Origin: an uncultured Pseudomonadales bacterium
Lineage (GTDB): Bacteria; Pseudomonadota; Gammaproteobacteria; Pseudomonadales; Azotimanducaceae
Direction: 5' to 3'
DNA: 64,000 nucleotides
Assembly (NCBI GenBank): GCA_958296405.1
Contig: OY282519.1
Coordinates: 3,208,132-3,272,131 of the forward strand
The notes beneath the pieces are model-generated. The model searched no databases, was not told where the DNA came from, and saw nothing but the letters and a program-made list of their open reading frames with translations. Below, piece after piece: positions 52,136-61,058 of this stretch. A program made the position numbers and the translations under genes. Numbering within the stretch: position 1 is the first letter of the stretch; every line of letters begins with the position of its first letter.

Positions 52136-53679
52136 GGCCCTGGCCCCATCGGCGAAGCGAACAGCGGCGCCGGGATCAAACTCTCCATGCAGGACGTGTC
52201 GAGCTTCCACTCTGGGTCCGCCGCGTTGGTGATGAACGCGGCCATCAGGCGCGGCACGCAGCCGCTGCCCACCAAGCCATGCCCTTGGCCTTGGCCGATG
52301 ACGTGAGTGCCCCGCGCGAACCCGGCGCCGGCGCGTTGCGCGTAGCTGGGCGGCGTGATGGGATCGAACTCGCCGCTCAAGAGGAGCGCCGGCACATCCG
52401 TCGCCAGCGGCGCCTTCAGATCTGCATCCATGAAGCCCTGCGGCCATGCAGCGCAGACGCGCCGCTGCACATCCATGGCCACGTTGCCCATGTAGGTGCG
52501 GCGCTGGGCGTCCACATCAACGGCGCCCCAAAACGGCACGTCTTCGGTGCAGAGCACGGCAAAGTTCAGCCCGTACGCAAGGCTGCCGATGCTGCTTGCC
52601 ATGTTGACGAGTTGCGCCGCCAAGGGTTGGTAGCGTTCCGCGAACGCTTGGTCGAGCAGCGCCGGCAACAGGCTCATGGTGTCCGGCGTGTAGAGCAGGA
52701 GCCGAATCGCAGCCGCGGCGCCGTTGCGCGACAACTGCATGGTGACGGTGGCGCCGGTGAGCGGATGCGGAAACGTGAGTTCCGGCGGCGCTGCATCCAA
52801 ACGGCCCAAGAGGGCGCCAAGGCGCGCCGGCAGTTCCGCGAAAGCGGCGCCGCATGCGGCGTCCTCGGCACAACGGGCGAACAGGGCATCGAGGGCGGCT
52901 TGGCTGTTGAGGGCGATGTCTGGCCCCAACGCCAGCGACGGCGGCACCACGCCATCCAAGATGACGCTGCGCGTGCGCTCTGGGTAGCGGCGCAGGTAAT
53001 GCTGTGCCACGCGGGTGCCGTAGGACGCGGCGTACAGGTTGAGGCGTTCGTAGCCCAAGGCGGCGCGGACTTGTTCCAGATCCCGCACGGCGGCGCTGGT
53101 GGTGAACCAACGCGGGTCGTCTTCCAATGCCGCGAGGCACTCCAAGGTGGCCGCCACCACATCGTCCGCCGAAGCGGCCATGCTCTCGCGCAACTCCCAA
53201 GCCTCGACGTTCGCGCAGTGCAGGGGCGCCGAGCCGCCGGTGCCGCGTTGATCCACCAGCAGCACGTCGCGAGTGGCGAGGATGCTGAAGAACGCGCCTT
53301 GGACGAGCGGGAACAGCTCGCTGGCCGCTTGCCCAGGGCCGCCGGCCAGCAACGTGAGCGGGTCTGGCTCTGGCTCTGGCGTTAGCGCCGGCACCACCGC
53401 CACGGCCAGCTCAATGGTGTCGCCGCCAGCGTCATCGGGGTTGAGCGGCACCGCCAACCGGCCGCACTGCGCACCCACCTCGACGCGGCCCTCGGCGGCC
53501 GTCAACCAACATTCGGAGAGCTCCAGCGCGACCGCCGGCGCCCACGCCAAGCAGGCAAGCCACAGCAAGGCGCCATGAATGAAGCGACGGCAAGCGGTTC
53601 GTGGCGCGCGCGGCCGGCGCGACGGGAACGCGGCGCGGCGCTCCGGCTGCTGCGGCGCGGCGCGCTCGCGCAAAGTCAC
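52132..53679 (-). CDS. Secreted alpha/beta hydrolase with TAP-like C-terminus
   Basis: 515 residues with a basic N-terminus and a hydrophobic signal segment ending WAPAVALELSEC, so it is probably periplasmic or exported. Hydrolase features: oxyanion loop LLAGGPGQAA, VLLVDQRGTGGSAPL, nucleophile Ser in LYAASYGTRVAQHYL, Asp in LLSGEFDPITPP and His in GQGQGHGLVG. Same build as proline iminopeptidase/tripeptidyl aminopeptidase-type enzymes. Substrate unknown. Overlaps lpxA and the ATPase gene by 4 bp, so it is expressed with the lipid A genes. The true start may be downstream of 53679. Confidence 0.88.
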   Translation of the reverse strand: MTLRERAAPQQPERRAAFPSRRPRAPRTACRRFIHGALLWLACLAWAPAVALELSECWLTAAEGRVEVGAQCGRLAVPLNPDDAGGDTIELAVAVVPALTPEPEPDPLTLLAGGPGQAASELFPLVQGAFFSILATRDVLLVDQRGTGGSAPLHCANVEAWELRESMAASADDVVAATLECLAALEDDPRWFTTSAAVRDLEQVRAALGYERLNLYAASYGTRVAQHYLRRYPERTRSVILDGVVPPSLALGPDIALNSQAALDALFARCAEDAACGAAFAELPARLGALLGRLDAAPPELTFPHPLTGATVTMQLSRNGAAAAIRLLLYTPDTMSLLPALLDQAFAERYQPLAAQLVNMASSIGSLAYGLNFAVLCTEDVPFWGAVDVDAQRRTYMGNVAMDVQRRVCAAWPQGFMDADLKAPLATDVPALLLSGEFDPITPPSYAQRAGAGFARGTHVIGQGQGHGLVGSGCVPRLMAAFITNAADPEWKLDTSCMESLIPAPLFASPMGPGP

Positions 53680-54473
53680 GCCGTGCCCAATGCCCCGCGT
53701 CGCGGGCGCACGATGCCGTGTTTTGAGGCACGGACGCTAGCCAAGAAAGCCGCCACTTCCGGGCAGCCCGCCGCATCCACCTCCAAGGCCGCGCACGCTT
53801 CGCTGACCGTGTGCCCACGCCGATACACCACTTTGTAGGCCCGGCGCAGTGCGGCAATGACTTCCGGCGCGGTCTTGCGGCGACGCATGCCCTCGACGTT
53901 CAGCCCCACCGCTTGGGCCGGATTGCCGAGCGCGGTGACGAAGGCGGGAACATCCTTGATGACGTAGGAGAACGCCGCCACATGCGTGCAGGCGCCCACG
54001 GTGCGGAATTGCACGATGCCGGAATAACCGCCGATGTTGGCGCCGTCGCCCACCGTCACATGGCCGGCGAGCGATGCGTTGTTCGCCATGATGACGCGAT
54101 CGCCGACCTCACAATCGTGGCCTACATGGACATAGGCCATGAGCAAGTTGTTGTCGCCGATGACGGTGACGCCGCGATCCTTCAACATGCCGCGGTGGAT
54201 GGTGACGCCCTCACGGATCACATTGTCGTTGCCGATGCGCAGCGCAGTGGGCTCGCCGCCATAGGCGAGGGCCGGCGTATCCTCCCCCACCGAGGCGAAC
54301 TGGAAGATGCGGTTGCGTTTGCCAATCTCTGTGGGGCCTTTGACGATGGCGTGGGGGCCAATGTGGCAGTCGTCGCCGATGGTGACGCCGGAGCCGATGT
54401 AGCTCCACGGCCCCACCGCCACGCCCGAGCCAAGTTCCGCGCCCACATCGACGATGGCGCGCGGATCGATCAT
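53676..54473 (-). CDS. lpxA: UDP-N-acetylglucosamine acyltransferase
   Basis: 265 residues of left-handed beta-helix hexapeptide repeats starting [20 protein letters not shown]. Catalytic-loop and ligand motifs [14 protein letters not shown] and [16 protein letters not shown] (catalytic His), [11 protein letters not shown]. First step of lipid A synthesis, transferring a 3-hydroxyacyl chain. Start (54473) overlaps the fabZ stop. Confidence 0.97.
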   Translation of the reverse strand: MIDPRAIVDVGAELGSGVAVGPWSYIGSGVTIGDDCHIGPHAIVKGPTEIGKRNRIFQFASVGEDTPALAYGGEPTALRIGNDNVIREGVTIHRGMLKDRGVTVIGDNNLLMAYVHVGHDCEVGDRVIMANNASLAGHVTVGDGANIGGYSGIVQFRTVGACTHVAAFSYVIKDVPAFVTALGNPAQAVGLNVEGMRRRKTAPEVIAALRRAYKVVYRRGHTVSEACAALEVDAAGCPEVAAFLASVRASKHGIVRPRRGALGTA

Positions 54474-54913
54474 TCGTTCAAGTTCCGTTCGGCGCAGAGA
54501 ATCTCGGTGTTGCAGGCCACCTCGCCGTCCACCATCGCCGTGCACCGGAACTTCATCACCGAGCGCCGCTCGCTCAATATGGCCGCCTCCATGTCCAGCC
54601 GGTCGCCCGGCGTCACTGGGCGCTTGAAGCGCGTTTTGTCCATGCCGGCCAAGTAGTAGACATAGCCGTCCGCAGGCTTCTTGCCGCGAGTCTTGAAGGC
54701 CAGCACACCGGCGAGCTGCGCCAGCGCTTCGACGATGAGCACCCCCGGCATCACCGGATGGCCGGGGAAGTGGCCTTGAAAGAACGGCTCGCCGATGGAG
54801 ATGTTCTTGAAGCCGGCCACGCGCTCGCCGACCGTGAGCGACGTCACCCGGTCCACCAACAGGAACGGGTAGCGGTGCGGCAGGTATTCGTGGATGGCGA
54901 CGACGTCCATCAT
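54470..54913 (-). CDS. fabZ: 3-hydroxyacyl-ACP dehydratase FabZ
   Basis: 147 residues, hot-dog fold. [13 protein letters not shown], then the active site [20 protein letters not shown] with catalytic His and Glu, [14 protein letters not shown]. Dehydrates 3-hydroxyacyl-ACP and competes with LpxA for substrate. Between lpxD (2-bp gap) and lpxA. Confidence 0.97.
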   Translation of the reverse strand: MMDVVAIHEYLPHRYPFLLVDRVTSLTVGERVAGFKNISIGEPFFQGHFPGHPVMPGVLIVEALAQLAGVLAFKTRGKKPADGYVYYLAGMDKTRFKRPVTPGDRLDMEAAILSERRSVMKFRCTAMVDGEVACNTEILCAERNLNE

Positions 54914-54915
54914 GC

Positions 54916-55938
54916 TCAGCCCACCTTCTGCTCCAGTCGCGCTAGGCGCCGCGCCAACTCATCCAACTTGGCGAAGCGCAGCGCACTGCGCTTCCAGCCC
55001 CGCGCGGGGCCGTGCAGCGTGCCACCTGAATACAGGCCTGGCGTGGTGATGGAACTCGTGACATGGGTGGTGGCGGTGACCATCACACCGTCGCATAGCT
55101 CCACCGGGCCGTCCCCGGCGACCCCCACGCCGCCGCCCAACATGCAGTGACGCCCAATGCGCGTGCTGCCCACCAGCCCAACTTGGCCGCAGAGGACGCT
55201 GTGCGCGCCGACTTCGCAGTTGTGCCCCACCTGCACTTGATTGTCGATTTTGACGCCATCGCCGATGACCGTATCGCGGATGGCGCCGCGGTCGATGGCG
55301 GTCAACGCGCCGATGCTCACATCGTCGCCGATGCGCACGCCGCCGAGTTGCGCGATGGCCTGCAGCCGCCCGGCTGCGTCTGGGGCGAAGCCAAAGCCAT
55401 CGGCGCCGATGACAGCGCCGCTGTGGACGATGCAGCGGCGGCCAAGGCGCACGCCGTGGCAGAGCGTCGCGTTGGGCATGATCTGGGTGCCGGCGCCCAC
55501 CACGGCGCCCTGCCCCACAAAGGCGCCGGCGCCGACTTGAACCCCTGCGCCGAGTTCGACTTGAGCCTCAATGATGGCGCCCGGGCCGATGGCGACCTCC
55601 GCGCCAAGGCAAGCCGCAGGATGCACCGCGGCGTTCGGATGCACGCCGGGCGCTTGGCCTGGGCGCGTGTCAAACAGCGCCGAGGCGACGGCGTAGGCGT
55701 GGTAGGGATGCGTCGCCACCAGCGCGTTGGTGGGGCAGTTGGGCGCGTCCGCGGCGGCCAAAATGACCGCCGTGGCAGACGTGTCGGCGAGATAGCGCCG
55801 GTAGGCGGGGCTTGACAAGTGGGTGAGATCGCCGGCCTCGGCATCCTGCAGCGCACCGAGGCCGCGCACCGTCGCCGCTGGGTCGCCAATCAGCCGGGCG
55901 CCAATGCGCTCCGCGACTTCGGCCAAGGTGATCGGCAC
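54916..55938 (-). CDS. lpxD: UDP-3-O-acylglucosamine N-acyltransferase
   Basis: 340 residues: N-terminal uridine-binding domain ([20 protein letters not shown]), then many hexapeptide repeats with the catalytic segment [20 protein letters not shown] and [14 protein letters not shown]-terminal helix [16 protein letters not shown]. Third step of lipid A synthesis. Confidence 0.97.
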   Translation of the reverse strand: MPITLAEVAERIGARLIGDPAATVRGLGALQDAEAGDLTHLSSPAYRRYLADTSATAVILAAADAPNCPTNALVATHPYHAYAVASALFDTRPGQAPGVHPNAAVHPAACLGAEVAIGPGAIIEAQVELGAGVQVGAGAFVGQGAVVGAGTQIMPNATLCHGVRLGRRCIVHSGAVIGADGFGFAPDAAGRLQAIAQLGGVRIGDDVSIGALTAIDRGAIRDTVIGDGVKIDNQVQVGHNCEVGAHSVLCGQVGLVGSTRIGRHCMLGGGVGVAGDGPVELCDGVMVTATTHVTSSITTPGLYSGGTLHGPARGWKRSALRFAKLDELARRLARLEQKVG

Positions 55939-55955
55939 GGTGACCTCTTAGCGGG

Positions 55956-56453
55956 CTACTGCTTTTCGTTCAGCTTCTCCGTGACCCGGCGCGTGATGTC
56001 GTGCTTGACGTTGACGTACAAGAGGCCGCCACGCTGGAGCACTAGGTCGTAGCCTTCGATCTCCACCAAGTCGTCCAGCACGGCTTCCAGCTTCGGCGCC
56101 ATGTCGCGCAACACTTCCTCTTGGCGATCCTGCAGCTCTTTCTGCAGTTTGTTGGCGCCGAACTCAAAGTCCAACCGCTTGTCCTCGATGTCCTTGCCGA
56201 TGCGGCGCTTTTCCTCATCGCCCAAGATTTCCGCATCTTTCTCAAGCTGCTCTTGCAGCGCCTCGATGTCTTCCCGGAGCTGGTTCAGCGAGTCCCGGTC
56301 CTCCTGCAAATCCTGCTGGATCTGCTCCGCAGCCGCCTTCGCCTCGTCGCTCTCGCTGAGCGCGCGCTGCACGTTCAGGACGGCGACTTTGAGTTCCGCC
56401 GCGGCGCCAAACGCCGCCGCCATCAACGCGACCGCCGTCAACTTCTTGATCAC
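55956..56453 (-). CDS. skp: OmpH/Skp periplasmic chaperone
   Basis: 165 residues from GTG 56453 with AGGGAGAAGG upstream. Signal peptide IKKLTAVALMAAAFGAAAEL, then LKVAVLNVQRALSESDEAKA, a long charged coiled coil and the final VILVQ-type strand seen here as YDLVLQRGGLLYVN. Escorts outer-membrane proteins. First gene of the lpxD operon; bamA, normally upstream, is absent here. Confidence 0.93.
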   Translation of the reverse strand: MIKKLTAVALMAAAFGAAAELKVAVLNVQRALSESDEAKAAAEQIQQDLQEDRDSLNQLREDIEALQEQLEKDAEILGDEEKRRIGKDIEDKRLDFEFGANKLQKELQDRQEEVLRDMAPKLEAVLDDLVEIEGYDLVLQRGGLLYVNVKHDITRRVTEKLNEKQ

Positions 56454-56644
56454 ATCCTTCTCCCTTGCTGAACACCAAGACGATGCCGGCGCCCCAAACG
56501 CCACCATGCCATTGTAATGGACGCGCCGTGGGATTAGCAGGGCGGCGGCGCCGACATGCTGACGTTGGCCAGCGACTCCGCGGCTGTTGGCGCAGCCGCA
56601 ACGCCGGTCGCCACCCGCCGGGGTTGCCCATGCGCCACGCGACG

Positions 56645-57646
56645 TTAGAAACCGAAATTGTCTGCCGTGAACGCCTCGAACGTGACGCGCGCCTCCGCCG
56701 CGCCCGAGACGCCAAGCGGGGCGATGATGTGCGTGTCCACGCCGTTCACCGCGTCTTCGCGCAACCCTTCGCGCACTTCATCCGCGCTGCCGATGAGGGC
56801 CACCTCGTCGATCAGCGCCTCGCTGAAGGCGCCCGTGGTGCGGGCACGGTCCCGCGCCGCCCAACCGTCGAGAATCTCCTGCGCCGTGTCTTCGTAGCCA
56901 GCCCAAGCGAGGAAGTTGTTGTAAACCGGATTGGCGTAGTAAGGCGCGAAGTGCTGCCGGAAGCGCTCGCGGCCCTCCTCTGGGTCGTCCGTCACCAGCA
57001 CCATCTTGCGGTTCACCACCTCAACATCTTCGGCGCGCTTGCCAGCGCGTTCGGCGCCGATGCGCACATGCTCCATCATGCGCGGCAGCGCCTTCTTGGG
57101 CCAGAGGTTGAAGATGACGCCGTCGCCGTGCTCCGCCGCCATCTCGATCATCTTTGGACGCAGCGCGGCCAAGTAGATGGGCGGCGGGTTTGCCATGGGC
57201 GCTTGGCGGTAGCCGTTGCTCGACAGCGTGGTGAGATTGAAGCTCGTGCGGCCGCCGGCGAGCATCTCGCGCACGATGATCGCGGTTTCCTTCACCCGCG
57301 TGAGCGGCTTTTCCAGCGCAATGCCGTTGAAGCGCGTCATGATCGTCTCGCTCGACGAGCCAAGGCCCATCACGAAGCGGCCCGGATACACTTGGCCGAG
57401 CACGTTCGCGGTGGCCGCGAGCACCGAAGGCGAGCGCGTGTACACCGGCGTGACCGCGCAGCCGACGCGCATCGCCTTGATGTGGGCTGCCACCGCCGCC
57501 GCCATCGTCAGCGAATCCGGGGCGCCGGAATCCGAAAACCAAACGTCCGGGTAGCCGTTCGCCTCCGCCCACTTGACCAGCTCGATGGTGTCTTCGATGC
57601 GCGGCCCCATCGGCAACGTCACCGCCACGCGCTTCGCATGCGCCAT
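56645..57646 (-). CDS. LLM-class flavin-dependent oxidoreductase (F420-type family)
   Basis: 333 residues, TIM-barrel of the luciferase-like family: VAVTLPMGPRIEDTIELVKW, DVWFSDSGAPDSLTMAAAVA, VGCAVTPVYTRSPSVLAATA, GRFVMGLGSSSETIM, PIYLAALRPKMIEMAAEHGD. It resembles the methylene-H4MPT-reductase-like group, often annotated as F420-dependent, but whether it uses F420 or FMN cannot be read from the sequence. Stand-alone gene with no neighbour that suggests a substrate. Confidence 0.85.
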   Translation of the reverse strand: MAHAKRVAVTLPMGPRIEDTIELVKWAEANGYPDVWFSDSGAPDSLTMAAAVAAHIKAMRVGCAVTPVYTRSPSVLAATANVLGQVYPGRFVMGLGSSSETIMTRFNGIALEKPLTRVKETAIIVREMLAGGRTSFNLTTLSSNGYRQAPMANPPPIYLAALRPKMIEMAAEHGDGVIFNLWPKKALPRMMEHVRIGAERAGKRAEDVEVVNRKMVLVTDDPEEGRERFRQHFAPYYANPVYNNFLAWAGYEDTAQEILDGWAARDRARTTGAFSEALIDEVALIGSADEVREGLREDAVNGVDTHIIAPLGVSGAAEARVTFEAFTADNFGF

Positions 57647-57782
57647 GCTCTCCTCTCCCCCTGCCTCTTCCAGTTAAGCCTGTCTTCGTGATGCCGGCCG
57701 CGGGCAACGCGAGCCAAACGCAAGGTTCGCATTTTGCCGCCTTCGCCGGCAACCGCATCGGGCGCCGCGGGTGATTTCGCGC

Positions 57783-58784
57783 TCAATCGATCAGGGCGCC
57801 ACGATTGCGCGCGTTCAAGAACTCCTTGTAGCCACCCTCCGCAAGGACGCAGAGCCAGCCCTCGTACATCTTGCGAAGACCCGACTTGGCCATGATGGAA
57901 ACGCTTGTCGTGCGTCCACCGCCCCGCTTCGGTTGAACGATTTCGCCCCAATCCACTTCCACTAGATCACTCGCATAGAACATCGCGGCGATGCGTGGCC
58001 GGCCGTCCACGAAGTCCCACAGCAGCCCGATGAGGTTGTTGGTCTCACGGTGATGTGCCTTCCAGTCGTAACCGGTCAGGCACCCAATCCTTGAGTCGCC
58101 AATGTCTGGTCTCCTGATGCCGCGGCCCCTACAAACGGCCGGTGAGGGCACCGCGCCACAGGTTGCCTTCACCTCTATCCCGCCGCTGGCGAATGGGCTG
58201 AAAGGCGCTTTTTCGTCTAGCTGATCCGCCAGACGCAGCCAGTCCTTGCGTCCCCGGGCGTCCATCAGAAGCAAGTCCGGATACCCGTCCTGATGCGGAT
58301 TCGGCAGCAGTTGGTCGCTGCACACCCTAGCCAAGGCCGCGGCGAAAAGCTCACCGACGAAGGCGCTCAGATTCCTTAAGCCCAAGACGGTCGAGATGTC
58401 CAGCTCGGCGCCGTGCATGTCGTCCACAAGTTCATGAGTCGCGTCCACCGCGTCCATTAATCGGCCGGTCGAAACAGTTCCGGCAGCGCGGGATACAGAC
58501 CCCGAGCGGCGCACAACGGCGATGTGCGGCTGCTGCCTCACGGTGTAGTGCGAACCCACCCGCGGGCTGTCCGGCATCGGGGTGCGCAACAGCCCCCGAG
58601 GCGTGACGCCCAGACACTCCGCGAGCTTCTCCAATGTGCTGAGCGTGGGGCTCTTATGCGCTCGCTCCAGCTGGCTGATGTACGTTCTATCGAGTCCAGC
58701 CGCACTAGCGAGACCCTCTTGGGTCATCGCAGCCAACAGACGATAGTGCCTGAGCGCACCCGCGAATACGGCGTTGATGGACAC
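57783..58784 (-). CDS. XRE-type HTH fused to a PD-(D/E)XK restriction endonuclease
   Basis: 333 residues. Residues ~8-65 are a helix-turn-helix: LRHYRLLAAMTQEGLASAAG, LDRTYISQLERAHKSPTLST, LEKLAECLGVTP. Residues ~165-215 hold a nuclease core: DGYPDLLLMDARGRKDWLRL and GGIEVKATCG, i.e. Asp...Glu-x-Lys. The rest shows LTGYDWKAHHRETNNLIGLL and FYASDLVEVDWGEIV. Sits just downstream of a C5 methyltransferase gene on the same strand. Inference: type II endonuclease whose own N-terminus acts like a controller (C) protein; a C-box-like sequence lies 33-46 bp before its ATG. Confidence 0.78.
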   Translation of the reverse strand: MSINAVFAGALRHYRLLAAMTQEGLASAAGLDRTYISQLERAHKSPTLSTLEKLAECLGVTPRGLLRTPMPDSPRVGSHYTVRQQPHIAVVRRSGSVSRAAGTVSTGRLMDAVDATHELVDDMHGAELDISTVLGLRNLSAFVGELFAAALARVCSDQLLPNPHQDGYPDLLLMDARGRKDWLRLADQLDEKAPFSPFASGGIEVKATCGAVPSPAVCRGRGIRRPDIGDSRIGCLTGYDWKAHHRETNNLIGLLWDFVDGRPRIAAMFYASDLVEVDWGEIVQPKRGGGRTTSVSIMAKSGLRKMYEGWLCVLAEGGYKEFLNARNRGALID

Positions 58785-58816
58785 ACGCCAAGCATGGCCA
58801 CAACAGCTAGCGTGGC

Positions 58817-58830
58817 CACGGACTATAGTC
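58817..58830 (-). promoter_or_regulatory. C-box-like operator upstream of the HTH-endonuclease
   Basis: The minus strand reads GACTATAGTCCGTG, followed by GCCACG. GACTATAGTC is a perfect palindrome, and TATAGTCCGTG matches the centre of known controller-protein boxes as I remember them. It lies in the 61-bp gap between the methyltransferase stop and the endonuclease start. Confidence 0.6.
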
Positions 58831-58845
58831 TACACACGGTGAAAC

Positions 58846-60186
58846 CTAGGCGGGACTAGGGCTGTTCTGCAACGCGAAGAGCGGGCCGGCATCTTCCCAC
58901 GGAGACTTGGCGTCCGCACAAATGGCCGTCAAGTGATCGGTGATGGCCTGAAGGCCCGCCGGCGGAATGCTCTCGCCGATCACTTCGCGAATGGTCTTAT
59001 CGCTCAGTTTCACTCCATCCGCTCGTCGCCAAGCATAGTCATAACGATCGAGCGTGTGAATGCGGAACGCCTCCCGAAGCGACAACACGCGGTTCTGCTC
59101 GGGGTGGAGCTTGTTATCGCTGCATGCGTAGGAGAGGTTGCGCGTCAACGCGCTGGCTGGCCTGTCATACGACATGCGCTTGTATGCCGACGTGTAGCCA
59201 TGCATCAACTCGCGCTTGCCATCCCGCTCGACGCTGGGCCTAGGAAGCATTGCGCCGCACCGGCCGCAGAACAATGGCGTCGATCGCGAGGCTCGGTTGA
59301 TGCCGGCACGGTCCCGTGCAGAGCAGTGTTTTGGATTGTGCGCGAACCCGCAGGCTTGGCACTGGTTATCGAAGGCGCTTCGTCCCGGCGGCGTGTTTTC
59401 CACCCACCAGTACTTCATCGTGTCCAAGGTCGGCACCCGATGGAAGGGCACATCGGAGGTGGCCGAAGCCCGACTGCCGGCGTCCAAGGGCGGCAATCCC
59501 GCGATGGCGTCCCGAACCGTCACCCACGGGCGAGTGTCGGGGAGAGCCTCCGCTGAGTGCGTACGCGGCGGCATCAGCGTGCGCGCCGTCGCGTAGCGGT
59601 CTTTGATGGGGCCGCTCCTCGAATAGACAGTGATGAGCCGCCGCCGGCATTGCGGCACGCCGTAGTCTGCGAACTCCACCACCTCGGCCCCGCCGACGTA
59701 TTCCGGCCCTAGGCGCCGTTCGACGTAATCCGGTATGGAAACTGCCCGTCCGCGCTCGTCCAAGATCAGCGTCTTGGCCATCTCCGGCACGTTTTCGAGC
59801 AAGACCATACGCGGACGAAGCCGCTCAGCAATGTCCATTGTGGGCACAATCAGGCGGTTGCGCTCGTCAAGCGGTGCCTTGCGGCCGGCTCGGACCGCAC
59901 TCAGCAACTTGCCTTGGCCATTCTTCGACATGCCCTGACACGGTGGGGTGGCATAGAGGAGGTCTAACTCCCGGCCAGCCAGCCGCCGCACCGTCTCCGA
60001 CTCAATCCGGCCAACCTCCCGCCAAACGTCACCCGTAATCGCCGTGGTCGCGGGAAAGTTGTACGCGAACAGGGCATGTCGATCTGCCAGTTTTTCGTTG
60101 GAGACGAGGATGTCGAAACCGCTGCGACGAACTGCAAGGTCGCCAATGCCCGCAGATGTGAACAGGCTCAAAGCCGTGCGCGTCAT
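58846..60186 (-). CDS. C5-cytosine DNA methyltransferase
   Basis: 446 residues from ATG 60186 (MTRTALSLFTSAGIGDLAVR, motif I); ATG 60195 or 60258 are alternatives, but a TATAAT at 60229-60234 favours a downstream start. Motif IV LLYATPPCQGMSKNG with catalytic Cys, motif VI MVLLENVPEM, motif VIII YGVPQCRRRLITV, closing motif IREVIGESIPPAGLQAI. The target-recognition region contains two Cys pairs (CQACG with KHC, and CGRCG), suggesting a zinc ribbon insertion. Protects host DNA against the endonuclease fused to the HTH just downstream. Recognition sequence unknown. Confidence 0.93.
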   Translation of the reverse strand: MTRTALSLFTSAGIGDLAVRRSGFDILVSNEKLADRHALFAYNFPATTAITGDVWREVGRIESETVRRLAGRELDLLYATPPCQGMSKNGQGKLLSAVRAGRKAPLDERNRLIVPTMDIAERLRPRMVLLENVPEMAKTLILDERGRAVSIPDYVERRLGPEYVGGAEVVEFADYGVPQCRRRLITVYSRSGPIKDRYATARTLMPPRTHSAEALPDTRPWVTVRDAIAGLPPLDAGSRASATSDVPFHRVPTLDTMKYWWVENTPPGRSAFDNQCQACGFAHNPKHCSARDRAGINRASRSTPLFCGRCGAMLPRPSVERDGKRELMHGYTSAYKRMSYDRPASALTRNLSYACSDNKLHPEQNRVLSLREAFRIHTLDRYDYAWRRADGVKLSDKTIREVIGESIPPAGLQAITDHLTAICADAKSPWEDAGPLFALQNSPSPA

Positions 60187-60228
60187 TTGACCCATTCGCA
60201 CAAGACTGTGCTTCTCAACAGGTTTCGG

Positions 60229-60234
60229 ATTATA
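60229..60234 (-). promoter_or_regulatory. Candidate -10 (TATAAT) for the C5 methyltransferase
   Basis: Exact TATAAT on the minus strand about 35-45 bp before the likely starts. No clear -35 at 17 bp, so support is partial. Confidence 0.4.
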
Positions 60235-60362
60235 GCCTCGGCGAGCGGGCGTGGCCATCAGGACACGCTCCGTGTGCCACCCGCCGCAACGCGCGGCAGC
60301 GGGCGACGCCGAAGCGTTGCCTTTCCCCTCTCACCGGGCCGGACCGGGCGCAGCGAGGAACA

Positions 60363-61058
60363 TCAGCCGGATGCATCCGGCCCTGCATCATTGCGCGTCG
60401 AGGCGCCAAGCACTTCGCGGACGCACCAAGCCGCTTTCTCCTGCAAACGCGAGTAGTTCAAACGAACCCGAAAGTCCTCCCCTCGGGTCGGCGCATCGCG
60501 CCCCGCCAGCCAGATCGTGTCCGCGGCGCTCGAGTTGTAACGTTCCTGCAAACGCCCATTGGGGATGCAGGCGACGATGATGCGCTGCAGCCTGTGTGAT
60601 TCGCCGTGTTCGGTGTACACATACTTGGCGATGACCGTCACGACACAAAACGCCTGCCCACCCCGCAAGATCGTCTGCTCCAACAGCCCAGGCTGGTCGA
60701 TCAGCCTGCCGCCCCGTTCCATCTTCACGCGCATCGATGTCTGGGACATTTGGATCGTCGCCGTCCGATCGCCATTGGGTTTTTCCGCTTTCGCGTCAAG
60801 CATCAACGCAACGGGCGTCGCTTCTGGGAGAAAGACGTAGATGGCCTTCTTGTAATCGACCTTCCCATACAGCCGATGGCCCGCGTCCGGCAGCCCCATG
60901 GCCTCGACGGCCTCTCTCGTCACGTCCTCGGCGATGTCCTGCGGGAGGTCTGACTCTTCGCGGAAGATGGTCTCAGCTTGTTGTCGGTAGTCTGTCAGCG
61001 CCTGAACCACCATCTCAAAGGCAGTTCGCTCGAGCCGCTCCAACTCATCGAGCGTCAT
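60363..61058 (-). CDS. SfiI-family type II restriction endonuclease
   Basis: 231 residues from ATG 61058 (MTLDELERLERTAFEMVVQA). Pattern matches the SfiI family as I remember it: N-terminal LDELE..E helix, DYKKAIYVFLPEATPVALML then DAKAEK (catalytic Asp and Asp-x-Lys), RLQERYNSSAADTIW and TRGEDFRVRLNYSRLQE. SfiI is a tetramer that cuts two copies of GGCCNNNNNGGCC; the site of this homologue may differ. The start overlaps the end of the methyltransferase gene by 14 bp, the expected R-M pairing. Confidence 0.8.
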   Translation of the reverse strand: MTLDELERLERTAFEMVVQALTDYRQQAETIFREESDLPQDIAEDVTREAVEAMGLPDAGHRLYGKVDYKKAIYVFLPEATPVALMLDAKAEKPNGDRTATIQMSQTSMRVKMERGGRLIDQPGLLEQTILRGGQAFCVVTVIAKYVYTEHGESHRLQRIIVACIPNGRLQERYNSSAADTIWLAGRDAPTRGEDFRVRLNYSRLQEKAAWCVREVLGASTRNDAGPDASG

